From: CALSMU01 sp965230225
GTDB taxonomy: Bacteria; Bacteroidota; Bacteroidia; Flavobacteriales_D; Parvicellaceae
DNA length: 64,000 nucleotides
Reading direction: 5' to 3'
Assembly (NCBI GenBank): GCA_965230225.1
Contig: CBDDKM010000008.1
Span: 429,561-493,560, forward strand
In this document: positions 44,924 to 53,488 of the stretch, in pieces
How positions within the stretch are numbered: position 1 is the stretch's first letter
How the letters are laid out: each line of letters begins with the position of its first letter
The notes under the pieces: generated by a model
The model's database searches: none
Seen by the model: the letters and a program-made list of their open reading frames with translations, nothing else
Told to the model about the DNA's origin: nothing
Translations under genes and position numbers: made by a program

Positions 44924-45649
44924 ATGATTAATTATGACTCAGGTTCAACAGGAAATAAGTCTGCAGAAACCGTATTAGAAATTCTAATCTGGTTACTATT
45001 TGCTTCTACCCCGGCCCTTTTGTTGACCCAAAATTTTGTATTGGAACACAGTATCCAATTGTGGATAGGATGTATTCTATTATTATTCATCCCTATTATC
45101 TTTTTATTGATTTTCGAGGAGCTTCCAATCAGATACCTCAAGAAAATTTACTTTCGAAAAAAATGGGAGAAATATTACCAAAAACATTTTAAAGATTCTT
45201 CTTCTCATCTGGCTTCTATTCCAAAAAATGAAATTGAAGAATATTTGGATACTTTAACGCAGAGATCAGATAAGACTAGTCAATCTATTCTCTCCAGGTC
45301 TAAGGTATTCCTCTTCATTAGTTGTTTGTTTGCTCTGATCGGAATACTCGCTATTGTCTTCTCTGACTATTCTTACATCGCCAATAACGAAACTTCCGAA
45401 ACTCTTCCGAAATATTCCTGGCAATTTGGAATATTAGCCTTTTGCTTATTGATGACTCTTCTGTTCCTAAGACAGTATAGAAAATTGATGGAAGACTATC
45501 TTCAATTTGAACAAATAAAGAAGAAAAGAGAAGATAATCTATCTGCGTTAAGAATCTACAAGGAAAAACAAAAATCCGACTCTAAAAAGGAAGGTTTTTT
45601 CCTGGATGAACTACTCCAAAACGTTCAAAATGATGATAAAAAAAACTAG
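44924..45649 (+). CDS. Membrane protein of unknown function, four predicted helices
   Basis: I do not recognise this 241-residue protein. Hydrophobic segments at about 18-40, 45-68, 127-150 and 165-186 form two pairs, with a charged helical loop between. The C-terminus is highly charged (KKKREDNLSALRIYKEKQK). It could be an inner-membrane sensor or scaffold. It is divergent from the Crp/Fnr gene and upstream of the chitin operon; the 175-bp gap to that operon contains separate palindromes, so it is likely its own unit. Confidence 0.65.
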   Translation: MINYDSGSTGNKSAETVLEILIWLLFASTPALLLTQNFVLEHSIQLWIGCILLLFIPIIFLLIFEELPIRYLKKIYFRKKWEKYYQKHFKDSSSHLASIPKNEIEEYLDTLTQRSDKTSQSILSRSKVFLFISCLFALIGILAIVFSDYSYIANNETSETLPKYSWQFGILAFCLLMTLLFLRQYRKLMEDYLQFEQIKKKREDNLSALRIYKEKQKSDSKKEGFFLDELLQNVQNDDKKN

Positions 45650-45706
45650 AACCTTAGCATCATCTATTTTCATCTAAACCATTAACTATAAAGGGATTTA
45701 ATTTAT

Positions 45707-45772
45707 TAATTGATCAATTAGGTAGTCTTCAAACAACTGATTGATCAATCTTATATGGTTGTAAAACAACCA
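45707..45772. promoter_or_regulatory. Two ATTGATCAAT palindromes 31 bp apart plus a hairpin, before the chitin operon
   Basis: A 14-bp palindrome TAATTGATCAATTA (45707-45720) and a 12-bp palindrome GATTGATCAATC (45739-45750) share ATTGATCAAT, with starts 31 bp apart (about three helical turns). A perfect 7-bp hairpin, TGGTTGT-AAA-ACAACCA, follows at 45756-45772. All lie 53-118 bp upstream of the ATG at 45825. Confidence 0.5.
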
Positions 45773-45824
45773 AGAAAAGATATGTCGTAACTAGCATGAA
45801 GCTACTAACAACTCATGCTGGATT

Positions 45825-48800
45825 ATGAAGTCTATTTTTCTGTTTTTACCATTCTTTTTTTGCGCCTCCATATTAGGACAGGTGGAATTTCAAATTTGTA
45901 TTCCTAACTCATGGGCAGGAGGAGGTTCGGGAGAAATTACCATAACCAATGTAAGTGGTTCTCCCATAGGTGGAGGTTCAACACTCGAACTCAATTGGAC
46001 CGGAATAACAAGTGTTTCTCCGTTTTGGGGGATGAGCGTATCTGGAAATGGCCCATACACATTTACTTTTACGGACCCTATTCCTGCTGGGGGAAGCATT
46101 GGCCCAATTGGATTTAACTTTACCAACTCAGGGGCTTATTTCACTCCCTCTACGGGTATTTTTAATAATAGCTCTACGGTAAATACAGAAATTCCTCAAT
46201 GTTATGTACCCCCATCTTATCAAAACTTCGATTGTGAGACCTCAATAAGTGAATACTGCTTAACACCTACTCCCAATGAGATTCTTATTGGGGAAGGGAC
46301 CTTGCATTCCTGGAACGCTACGTTAGACGCATATATTCCAACCAATAAGAAAAACTGGGCCATTGGGATGGCATTTGCTCATACACTTTTTAATAATCTT
46401 GTTGGTTTTGATGCCATGTCCATCAATCAGAATTTTGCTACCGCACTACAAGAAACTAACTGTGGTTGTGACGGTACCATTACTGCTCCCGGTTGGGTAA
46501 GTAATCCCTACCCCGACTGGGAAACAACTAACCCTGTATATTGTTTCGATTATACTCATGGTGTAGCGGTTGGCTTTTTTCAGGAGGAACATGGAACCGG
46601 CTGGCTGGAACTTGAACAAGATATTCCCTGTTTTATTCCCAACATCAATTTTGACCAGGCAATCGTTGGAAAAAACTATGCAGCTCAATTGGTTGGAAAA
46701 ACCTATCACGATTACAATAACATTGCTTTTTTACAGTACATCCAATGTTTCGACATTTTAGACTTTATGGAAAACTGCACCGATCCGTACGGATCGGAAA
46801 AGCTATTGGCCGCCATTTATAACAGAGGAATGAACGCCGGTTTTATTCAGGATATATTGGTAACCAATCGTGCATCTGCTATTACTGCTTCAGACCTACT
46901 ACCATTTATTGGTGGTTTGGGAGAAACTTATGCTGAACAAATCAGCAGAAATACTGCTGTACTGGATAATCAAACAGGATTGGTAAGTACTTACGGGACC
47001 TCCTCTCAGGGAATTACCTGGCCCGGAGTACACAACCACAATGGTTTTTACGACTCCCCAATTACCTGGACTGATATTGATATATTTCTAGATAGTATTG
47101 ATGTGATATACTCTACAGTGGGAGTTAACATGAATACCATTAAAGGAATTGCACAATCTACCTTCAATAACATTAATGGAGGAGCTCCAATCTCGTTCAG
47201 GTATGAACTAGGGCCGGTTATCGACTCCATTGTGGTCAATCTGCCAAGTTACGACCCAATGCCCGGGCTAGGTTCTATTTATGGGAATTCTGGAGGGAAT
47301 TCGTGTACGTTTCCTACTGCTTCTATGCAAGGAGACACGGTGAATTGCAATGGTGGCCAGGCATACTTAACAGTCTATCTCACCGGTTCGGCACCCTGGT
47401 CAATAACCTACGAGTATGGAGGTAACAGCACCACCGTTAACAACATTATGAGTAGCCCCTACTCCATTCCTATTTCTTCTGCAGGAGAGTACTATTTAAC
47501 CTCAGTAACTGATAATACAGGAACTATTGGAGAAGCAGATTGTCATCCATCCATCATTTCCATTGGAGGCGCCAATGCACCACAAATTCAAATTGCGACA
47601 CCTTCTGTTATCGATTGCAACAATACATCCTTACAACTTGATGCTTCTGGATCAACTGGAAATGGTATTACTTTTAACTGGAATACTGGTAATGGAAACC
47701 TTGTTTCAGGTAATAATACCGCAACCCCGACGGTGGATCAAGGTGGAACTTATACCCTAACGGTTAATGATATAAATGGGTGCAGCAATTCTGCTTCGGT
47801 TATGGTAAATATGGATACCATAAGCCCAACAGTTATAATAGCTCCTGGAGACACCATTAATTGCGCCAATACTACAATTAACCTGGACGCAACTGGTTCT
47901 TCCGCTGGAAACTTCCAATGGAACACTCAAAATGGAAATATCGTTTCGGGAGCAAATGGTCCTACACCAACTATAAACGTTGCCGGACAATACGAATTAA
48001 CTTTATTAGGTAACAACGGTTGTACGGGTATGGGTAGTATCATCATCATAGCAGATACTACCTCCCCAATCGTTGATATTAATACTCCAGATACCATCAA
48101 TTGTATTACCTCAACTGTTATTCTTAATGCTAGTAATAGTGATGTAGGAAATTATAATTGGGGATCTAATACAGGACAGATACTAACAGGAGGAAGCACT
48201 TTAACACCTACGGTAAACGAACCGGGGTTTTATTGGTTGAACATAACAAGTAGTAATGGATGTGAAGGAGCAGACAGTGTGGAAGTTATTTCAGACACTG
48301 TTGCTCCGATCATTCAGTTTTCTCCTTTAGACACCATTCATTGTCTTAATTCATCAGTGTTAATTGATGCTTCCAATTCTATTGGAAATCAACTTTCTTA
48401 TTTCTGGTCTACCACTAATGGTAACATTTCAGGAGCTAGCAATACCGCTTCAATTACAGTTCTTTCCAATGGTGATTATGAATTAACCTTAATTGATGAT
48501 AACGGATGTGTGAGCATTCAATCTGTTAACATATTTGAGTCTCCTATGCCAATAGCGCAATTTATTCCTACTCCTGATTCTGGGTTAGTACCACTATCAG
48601 TATCGTTTAGTGATTATTCTAACGGAAGTGGGTTAAGTTATTCATGGAATTTTGGAGATGGGGTAAGTTCAACTGATTCTAACCCTAATCATCTTTTTGA
48701 GGCCATTGGCGAATACATCATTGAACTAACTGTAACCGACGAATTTGGGTGTACTCACATGGCAACTTACACCATTAATGTATTTGGTGAATCCACCCTT

Positions 48801-49067
48801 ACCGTTCCAAATGTATTTACCCCAAATGGAGATGGGATCAACGATCGTTTCGATGCTTCAGGGATTAATATTGGTTCATTTAAGGGAGCCATATATAATC
48901 GATGGGGACAAAAACTATATAACTGGGAAGAATTAACACAGGGCTGGGATGGAAGAACCTATAGCGGAAGCGAAGTACCTGCCGGAACCTATTTCTACGT
49001 TATTGAAGCTACTGGATTAGACCATCAACAATATCAACTGGAAGGAACATTACAATTAAACAGATAA
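45825..49067 (+). CDS. Secreted CBM-like / lysozyme-like / PKD protein with type B T9SS domain, probable chitin-active
   Basis: After a signal peptide (to about residue 19), residues 20-115 resemble a CBM2-type carbohydrate-binding domain (GEITITNVSGSPI, FNFTNSGAYF). Residues about 150-470 form an unassigned domain with ALQETNCGCDG (E210) and many paired Cys, and YNRGMNAGF; the helical composition suggests a lysozyme-like or transglycosylase/chitosanase-like fold, which is inference. Four Ig-like repeats with DTINC and LDASGS motifs follow, then a PKD domain (about 905-985: YSWNFGDG) and a type B sorting domain (about 987-1080: VFTPNGDGINDRFD, YNRWGQKLY). It is 4 nt upstream of a GH18 gene, so a polysaccharide role is likely. 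Confidence 0.85.
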   Translation: MKSIFLFLPFFFCASILGQVEFQICIPNSWAGGGSGEITITNVSGSPIGGGSTLELNWTGITSVSPFWGMSVSGNGPYTFTFTDPIPAGGSIGPIGFNFTNSGAYFTPSTGIFNNSSTVNTEIPQCYVPPSYQNFDCETSISEYCLTPTPNEILIGEGTLHSWNATLDAYIPTNKKNWAIGMAFAHTLFNNLVGFDAMSINQNFATALQETNCGCDGTITAPGWVSNPYPDWETTNPVYCFDYTHGVAVGFFQEEHGTGWLELEQDIPCFIPNINFDQAIVGKNYAAQLVGKTYHDYNNIAFLQYIQCFDILDFMENCTDPYGSEKLLAAIYNRGMNAGFIQDILVTNRASAITASDLLPFIGGLGETYAEQISRNTAVLDNQTGLVSTYGTSSQGITWPGVHNHNGFYDSPITWTDIDIFLDSIDVIYSTVGVNMNTIKGIAQSTFNNINGGAPISFRYELGPVIDSIVVNLPSYDPMPGLGSIYGNSGGNSCTFPTASMQGDTVNCNGGQAYLTVYLTGSAPWSITYEYGGNSTTVNNIMSSPYSIPISSAGEYYLTSVTDNTGTIGEADCHPSIISIGGANAPQIQIATPSVIDCNNTSLQLDASGSTGNGITFNWNTGNGNLVSGNNTATPTVDQGGTYTLTVNDINGCSNSASVMVNMDTISPTVIIAPGDTINCANTTINLDATGSSAGNFQWNTQNGNIVSGANGPTPTINVAGQYELTLLGNNGCTGMGSIIIIADTTSPIVDINTPDTINCITSTVILNASNSDVGNYNWGSNTGQILTGGSTLTPTVNEPGFYWLNITSSNGCEGADSVEVISDTVAPIIQFSPLDTIHCLNSSVLIDASNSIGNQLSYFWSTTNGNISGASNTASITVLSNGDYELTLIDDNGCVSIQSVNIFESPMPIAQFIPTPDSGLVPLSVSFSDYSNGSGLSYSWNFGDGVSSTDSNPNHLFEAIGEYIIELTVTDEFGCTHMATYTINVFGESTLTVPNVFTPNGDGINDRFDASGINIGSFKGAIYNRWGQKLYNWEELTQGWDGRTYSGSEVPAGTYFYVIEATGLDHQQYQLEGTLQLNR

Positions 49068-49071
49068 CCAC

Positions 49072-52000
49072 ATGAAAAGAGTCATTTCAATTTTATCATT
49101 TATCCTGCTCCAAGTCATCGTATTTGGGCAAAACGGATCACTTACCATTACTGTACATGCAGGAAGTGTCCCTCTGCAAGGGGTTACCGTTACGTACACC
49201 TGCGACTGGAACTCTAATTTAGGAAACTGGACCTCATGGAACAGTGGAGTTACAGATGCTAATGGAGAAATTATTACACCAACCGGTACCAACTTAAATA
49301 ATGTGGTGGTAGAAGTAACCAATGTGCCCTGGGCCATTCAGCAACAGTATGGAAATACTTTTTATCCTGCACAGTTTACTTTTGCATCGCTTACGACCAA
49401 TGAAACCTGTGCATTTAATACACAACAGACTGCTCCTGATATTACAATTAATCACCCCAATTCTAATCCACTAATACTACCATTAAATGGAAGTACTCCA
49501 TTGGAGGCCGATATAACTGTTGGTGGTGGTTTTAATATTACTTCTGTCAATTTTTCTATTGACGGGCAGTCCATTACCAACTCCAATACTTCAGGAAGTA
49601 CTTATGCCTCTACCTCCAACTGGCAACCTACTCCTTCGGATTTTTACCAGCAACACACCTTTAGTGTTACTGCTACTTCTTCCAATAATGCCACCACAAC
49701 TGAATCTTTTGACTTTTACTTAGATTGTTCTGGAGTAAATTGTCCTAATCAATTACCAACTTTGAATTTGATTTCTCCTTCTCCAACAACAGTAAATCAA
49801 CCGGGAGGATTTAGTCCAATCGACATTATAGTATCCGCTACTGACGGGGATGGAACAATACAAAATGTTTCTATTGATGTTGATGGCAATACACATACCA
49901 TGAACTCCATCGGAAACGATCAATATCAATACTCCTTTACCCCCTCTGCTTATACTACTTACCCTTTTACCATTACTGCCACAGATAATAGCAGTGAGGC
50001 CAATACTTTAACCAATAGTATAACTGTTATCAACTCTACTTTTATTCCATTACCAGATAAAGTTATTGTGGGTTACTGGCACTCCTGGGATAATGCTTCA
50101 GCTCCATTCATGACCATGAATAGTGTAGGAAATACCAACTATAATGTTGCTGTTTATTCCTTTATTGAAACAGTAAATGGAGATGGATTTACCCCACAAC
50201 TAACGGTTCATGAACCAGCCTACTTGAATGGAGGTGTTTTTGATCCTCAATTGCTTAAGAATGATATTGCTGCTTTGCAAGCTCAGGGAATACCAGTTTT
50301 GATTTCAATTGGCGGACAAAATGGACATGTAGAATTAAATACAGTAGCAGAAAAGAACACCTTTGTACAAGGGGTGATCAATATTATTGACTATTATGGA
50401 TTTGATGGATTAGATCTTGATTTTGAAGGTGGTTCTATGGATTTTGGAGGAGGAAGTTTACCCGATTTCTCTTATGCTACCATTTCTAACGGTAGCTACC
50501 CAAGGCTTAAAAATGTTATTGATGCGGTACATGAAATTGATTCTTATTATAGTACAGGATTTCATATTACTGCTGCTCCTGAGGTATTTTATGTTCAGGT
50601 TGGAAAAGGAACCTATTCCAACACGGCGGGTAGTTTCTTACCAGTTATAGATAACATTAGAAACATTTTGGATTACATCCATGTTCAATTATACAATACT
50701 GGAAGTGTTGTTGCACTGGACAATCAGGCTTACTCTCAAGCTTCTCCTGACTTTGTAGTTTCCATGACCGATATGCTACTAAAAGGGTTTGACGTAAGTA
50801 CAACCGGAATCCATTTCAATGCCTTAAATCAGGATCAAGTTGCCATTGGGTTACCAGCTTGCCCAAGTGCAGCACCTGCCGGAGGATATCTTGCTCCTTC
50901 GGGAGTAAATCAGGCTCTGGATTACCTAACTCAGGGAATTTCTTTTGGTGGAGCTTATGATACTCAAGGGGCTATTTACCCTAATTTACGTGGAGCCATG
51001 ACGTGGTCCATTAATTGGGATCAATCGCCTACTTGCGCTTCTGCTTATGAATTTGCAGATAATATCCATAACTACTTTAGCAATTGTGCGGACAATCAAG
51101 CACCTGTTGCCCAAGCACAAAACTTAACACTTTATTTGGATGCTTCTGGTAATGCTGTCACTACTGCTCAGGCGGTTGATAATGGTTCAACTGATAATGT
51201 AGGTGTTACTCAGTTAACCATCAATCAAGAAAATTTTGATTGTAGCCATGTTGGTACTAACACTATTACCCTGACAGCCATGGATGCATGCTCCAATAGT
51301 AACAGTGCTAATGCTAGCATTACTATTTTGGATACCATTTCGCCTGTGGCATTAGCTCAAAATTTAACCGTTGTATTATCAGGTAGTAGTGTTACTATTA
51401 CTGCCAATCAAGTGGATAATGGATCCAGTGATAATTGTGGTTTTACGCTTAGCTTATCTCAAAGTACTTTTACCAGTACCGGAACTTATCCTGTTACTTT
51501 TACTGCGACGGATGCAAGTGGGAATACCAACTCTGTAACCGTTACTATTACGGTAACCAATACTCCAGACACTACCCCTCCTACGGTAAATACACAGAAC
51601 TTAACGGTATATCTAGACGGAAGTGGGACTGTTTCTATTACTCCTCAACAAGTGGACAATGGTTCTACTGATAATTATGGAATTACTTCCCTCACTCTTA
51701 ATAACAGTACATTTTCATGTTCTGATCTTGGAAACAATCAAGTTACCTTAACCGCTTCGGATGCATCTGGAAACACAGCGAGTAATTCTGCAACCATCAC
51801 TGTTTTGGATACCATTTCTCCTATTGCTTCCGGACAAGATATTATTGTTCAATTAAGTGGAGGTAGTGTAATAGTTACTACTACACAAGTGGAAGTTAAC
51901 TCTACAGACAATTGTGGTATTGTTTCTCATGCACTATCTCAATCTGTTTTTACAGCACCTGGAATATACACTGTTGATTATTCTGTAGAGGATGCCAGTG

Positions 52001-52299
52001 GTAATGTTGGAACGACCGAAATTGAAATTACAGTAGAAAATCCCGATGGAATTACAGAAATTAATCCAACTATTAAGATTTACCCAAACCCTGCAAATGC
52101 TGGAGAAACAGTGTATTTGGAAGGACTAAATAAAATAAATTCAATAATTCTTTACAATGTACTAGGGGAAGTGCTAAACCGGTACGACTATATAAGTGGA
52201 GAAAAAATCGGAATCGAGGTCAATGAACCAGGCGTGGTTCTCATTCAGTTCGTAGGAGATTCCGGAAACAACTCTATTTTGAAGGTGGTTATTCAATAG
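49072..52299 (+). CDS. Secreted GH18 chitinase with HYR repeats and type A T9SS domain
   Basis: The 1075-residue protein has a signal peptide (to about 20), Ig-like domains, and a GH18 catalytic barrel (about 327-675). The motif FDGLDLDFE is at residues 444-452, giving D445, D448, D450 and acid/base E452, so it should be active. GYWHSWDN and VLISIGGQNG are further GH18 signatures. HYR-like repeats follow (TDNVGVTQLTINQ, SDNCGFTLSLSQ, TDNYGITSLTLNN, TDNCGIVSHALSQ, each opening a unit), then a type A sorting domain (about 990-1075: IKIYPNPANAGETVYLEG). Likely hydrolyses chitin outside the cell, with the upstream protein as partner. It ends at a bidirectional terminator. Confidence 0.95.
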   Translation: MKRVISILSFILLQVIVFGQNGSLTITVHAGSVPLQGVTVTYTCDWNSNLGNWTSWNSGVTDANGEIITPTGTNLNNVVVEVTNVPWAIQQQYGNTFYPAQFTFASLTTNETCAFNTQQTAPDITINHPNSNPLILPLNGSTPLEADITVGGGFNITSVNFSIDGQSITNSNTSGSTYASTSNWQPTPSDFYQQHTFSVTATSSNNATTTESFDFYLDCSGVNCPNQLPTLNLISPSPTTVNQPGGFSPIDIIVSATDGDGTIQNVSIDVDGNTHTMNSIGNDQYQYSFTPSAYTTYPFTITATDNSSEANTLTNSITVINSTFIPLPDKVIVGYWHSWDNASAPFMTMNSVGNTNYNVAVYSFIETVNGDGFTPQLTVHEPAYLNGGVFDPQLLKNDIAALQAQGIPVLISIGGQNGHVELNTVAEKNTFVQGVINIIDYYGFDGLDLDFEGGSMDFGGGSLPDFSYATISNGSYPRLKNVIDAVHEIDSYYSTGFHITAAPEVFYVQVGKGTYSNTAGSFLPVIDNIRNILDYIHVQLYNTGSVVALDNQAYSQASPDFVVSMTDMLLKGFDVSTTGIHFNALNQDQVAIGLPACPSAAPAGGYLAPSGVNQALDYLTQGISFGGAYDTQGAIYPNLRGAMTWSINWDQSPTCASAYEFADNIHNYFSNCADNQAPVAQAQNLTLYLDASGNAVTTAQAVDNGSTDNVGVTQLTINQENFDCSHVGTNTITLTAMDACSNSNSANASITILDTISPVALAQNLTVVLSGSSVTITANQVDNGSSDNCGFTLSLSQSTFTSTGTYPVTFTATDASGNTNSVTVTITVTNTPDTTPPTVNTQNLTVYLDGSGTVSITPQQVDNGSTDNYGITSLTLNNSTFSCSDLGNNQVTLTASDASGNTASNSATITVLDTISPIASGQDIIVQLSGGSVIVTTTQVEVNSTDNCGIVSHALSQSVFTAPGIYTVDYSVEDASGNVGTTEIEITVENPDGITEINPTIKIYPNPANAGETVYLEGLNKINSIILYNVLGEVLNRYDYISGEKIGIEVNEPGVVLIQFVGDSGNNSILKVVIQ

Positions 52300-52311
52300 A
52301 TTTTCTCCACA

Positions 52312-52342
52312 AAAAGACCGGCTTTTGGCCGGTCTTTTACTT
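52312..52342. terminator. Bidirectional terminator after the chitinase gene
   Basis: AAAAGACCGGC and GCCGGTCTTTT form a perfect 11-bp stem with a 5-nt loop; A and T runs on both sides allow termination of the chitin operon and the opposing PadR operon. Confidence 0.9.
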
Positions 52343-52356
52343 TTATCTAATTCCTT

Positions 52357-52776
52357 TTATTTACTAATGGATTGTTTGTACCGATCATAGAAGTACAATG
52401 GTAGAAAACCTAAATTGAGTATAAATGCTCCTAACAACAACGCTATTCCTGCGCCCGGCCAATGCATTACCTTAAACAACAGCCCTGTTGATGTAATGAA
52501 CATTGCAATAAATCCCATTATATACAATAACTTCTTTCCTGATTTATACTTTCTGTACCATTGATCATGGCTAATCTTATGTTGAATATCCCCTAACTCA
52601 GTATTTCCAAACTCATGAATGGCTATTGAATAAGCTTCGTGAAAATTATCGTGATCCGAATTTTCAATCTGGCAGCAAATATGGTCCACCATACTTTCAG
52701 CTAATTCTTCAGACTCAATTCCTCTTAATCTAATATCCAATTCAATAAACTCAATTTGTTCTGTGGTAATCATCAT
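52357..52776 (-). CDS. Membrane protein paired with a PadR regulator, GldL-like helix pair
   Basis: The 139-residue protein has a soluble N-terminal half (about 1-78) with DIRLRGI and HDQWYRKYKSGKK, similar in layout to other PadR-partner proteins, and a hydrophobic C-terminal half with two helices around LLFKVMHWPGAGIALLLG. The KVMHWPGA motif matches the helix pair of the gliding/T9SS motor protein GldL; no other GldL part is present. It overlaps the upstream PadR gene by 4 nt, so they are translationally coupled. The C-terminal half recurs in a separate small gene at 53183-53362. Confidence 0.8.
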   Translation of the reverse strand: MMITTEQIEFIELDIRLRGIESEELAESMVDHICCQIENSDHDNFHEAYSIAIHEFGNTELGDIQHKISHDQWYRKYKSGKKLLYIMGFIAMFITSTGLLFKVMHWPGAGIALLLGAFILNLGFLPLYFYDRYKQSISK

Positions 52777-53111
52777 ATATTTTGTGCTTTGGGCTTTAAC
52801 AGTGTTTTCATCGTATCCATAAAGTCTGATAATTCATTCACCTTTTCCATCGCCACTTGCTTTCCCGATTTGGTAAGGACGTAATACTTCCTCACTCTTT
52901 TTCCTATCATCTCCTTTTCTACAGATACAATTTTATCTTTTTCCAATTTATGTAATAACGGATATAAAGCCCCTTCTGTTATTTCAATTTTCCCCTGAGA
53001 TAATTCCTTCACTCTTTGGGTTATTTCATACCCGTACATCCTCCCATTCTCTTCTAACAGACTTAGAATAATGGGCTTTAATGTTCCTTTTATTAATTCT
53101 TTTGAATACAT
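52773..53111 (-). CDS. PadR family transcriptional regulator
   Basis: The 112-residue protein is a small winged-helix PadR regulator: LSLLEENGRMYGYEITQRV at the start, EGALYPLLHKLEKDKIV, and RKYYVLTKSGKQ in the wing. PadR proteins usually repress a neighbouring membrane-protein gene. Here the next gene overlaps by four bases and encodes a membrane protein, a common pairing in Bacteroidota. The inducer is unknown. Confidence 0.93.
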   Translation of the reverse strand: MYSKELIKGTLKPIILSLLEENGRMYGYEITQRVKELSQGKIEITEGALYPLLHKLEKDKIVSVEKEMIGKRVRKYYVLTKSGKQVAMEKVNELSDFMDTMKTLLKPKAQNI

Positions 53112-53135
53112 AATTTCTGATTAGGAAGATACTAA

Positions 53136-53170
53136 AATAAGCTAACCGTCCTTGCTTCGGTTAGCTTATT
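53136..53170 (-). terminator. Strong hairpin between the small membrane gene and the PadR gene
   Basis: A 13-bp perfect stem, AATAAGCTAACCG / CGGTTAGCTTATT, with a 9-nt loop lies 12 nt after the small gene's stop on the minus strand; the A-rich end gives a U-rich tail. It separates it from the PadR gene. Confidence 0.7.
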
Positions 53171-53182
53171 TATCAAACTATT

Positions 53183-53362
53183 TTACGCTATAGATTTTTT
53201 GTACCTATCGTAAAAATAAAGGGGTAAGTATCCTACATTAAATATAAATACTCCCACTACTAAAGAGATTCCAGCTCCTGGCCAATGCATAATTTTAAAC
53301 AATATGCCAGTACTAATTCCAAATGCGGCTAAGAAGCCCAAAAGATTCATTGTTGCTTTCAT
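53183..53362 (-). CDS. Small membrane protein (59 aa), paralogue of the PadR partner's C-terminal half
   Basis: A start at 53362 and TAA at 53183 give 59 residues, too short for common gene-finding cut-offs. The product has two membrane helices around ILFKIMHWPGAGISLVVG and ends NVGYLPLYFYDRYKKSIA. It aligns closely with the last 55 residues of the protein at 52357 (LLFKVMHWPGAGIALLLG, LPLYFYDRYKQSIS). The matching sequence is strong evidence that it is real. It lies upstream of the PadR pair on the same strand, separated by a hairpin, and may be a duplication product. Function unknown; GldL-like motif KIMHWPGA is present. Confidence 0.8.
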   Translation of the reverse strand: MKATMNLLGFLAAFGISTGILFKIMHWPGAGISLVVGVFIFNVGYLPLYFYDRYKKSIA

Positions 53363-53488
53363 AATTCTTGCTTTTTAATGGTTAAATAAATTGTAATTGA
53401 GTATATACCTAGAACAATTATACATAATTTTCTTATGTATTGCAAATTTAGGTATTGATTTCTTCAACCTAACAAGTATTACCACCAC

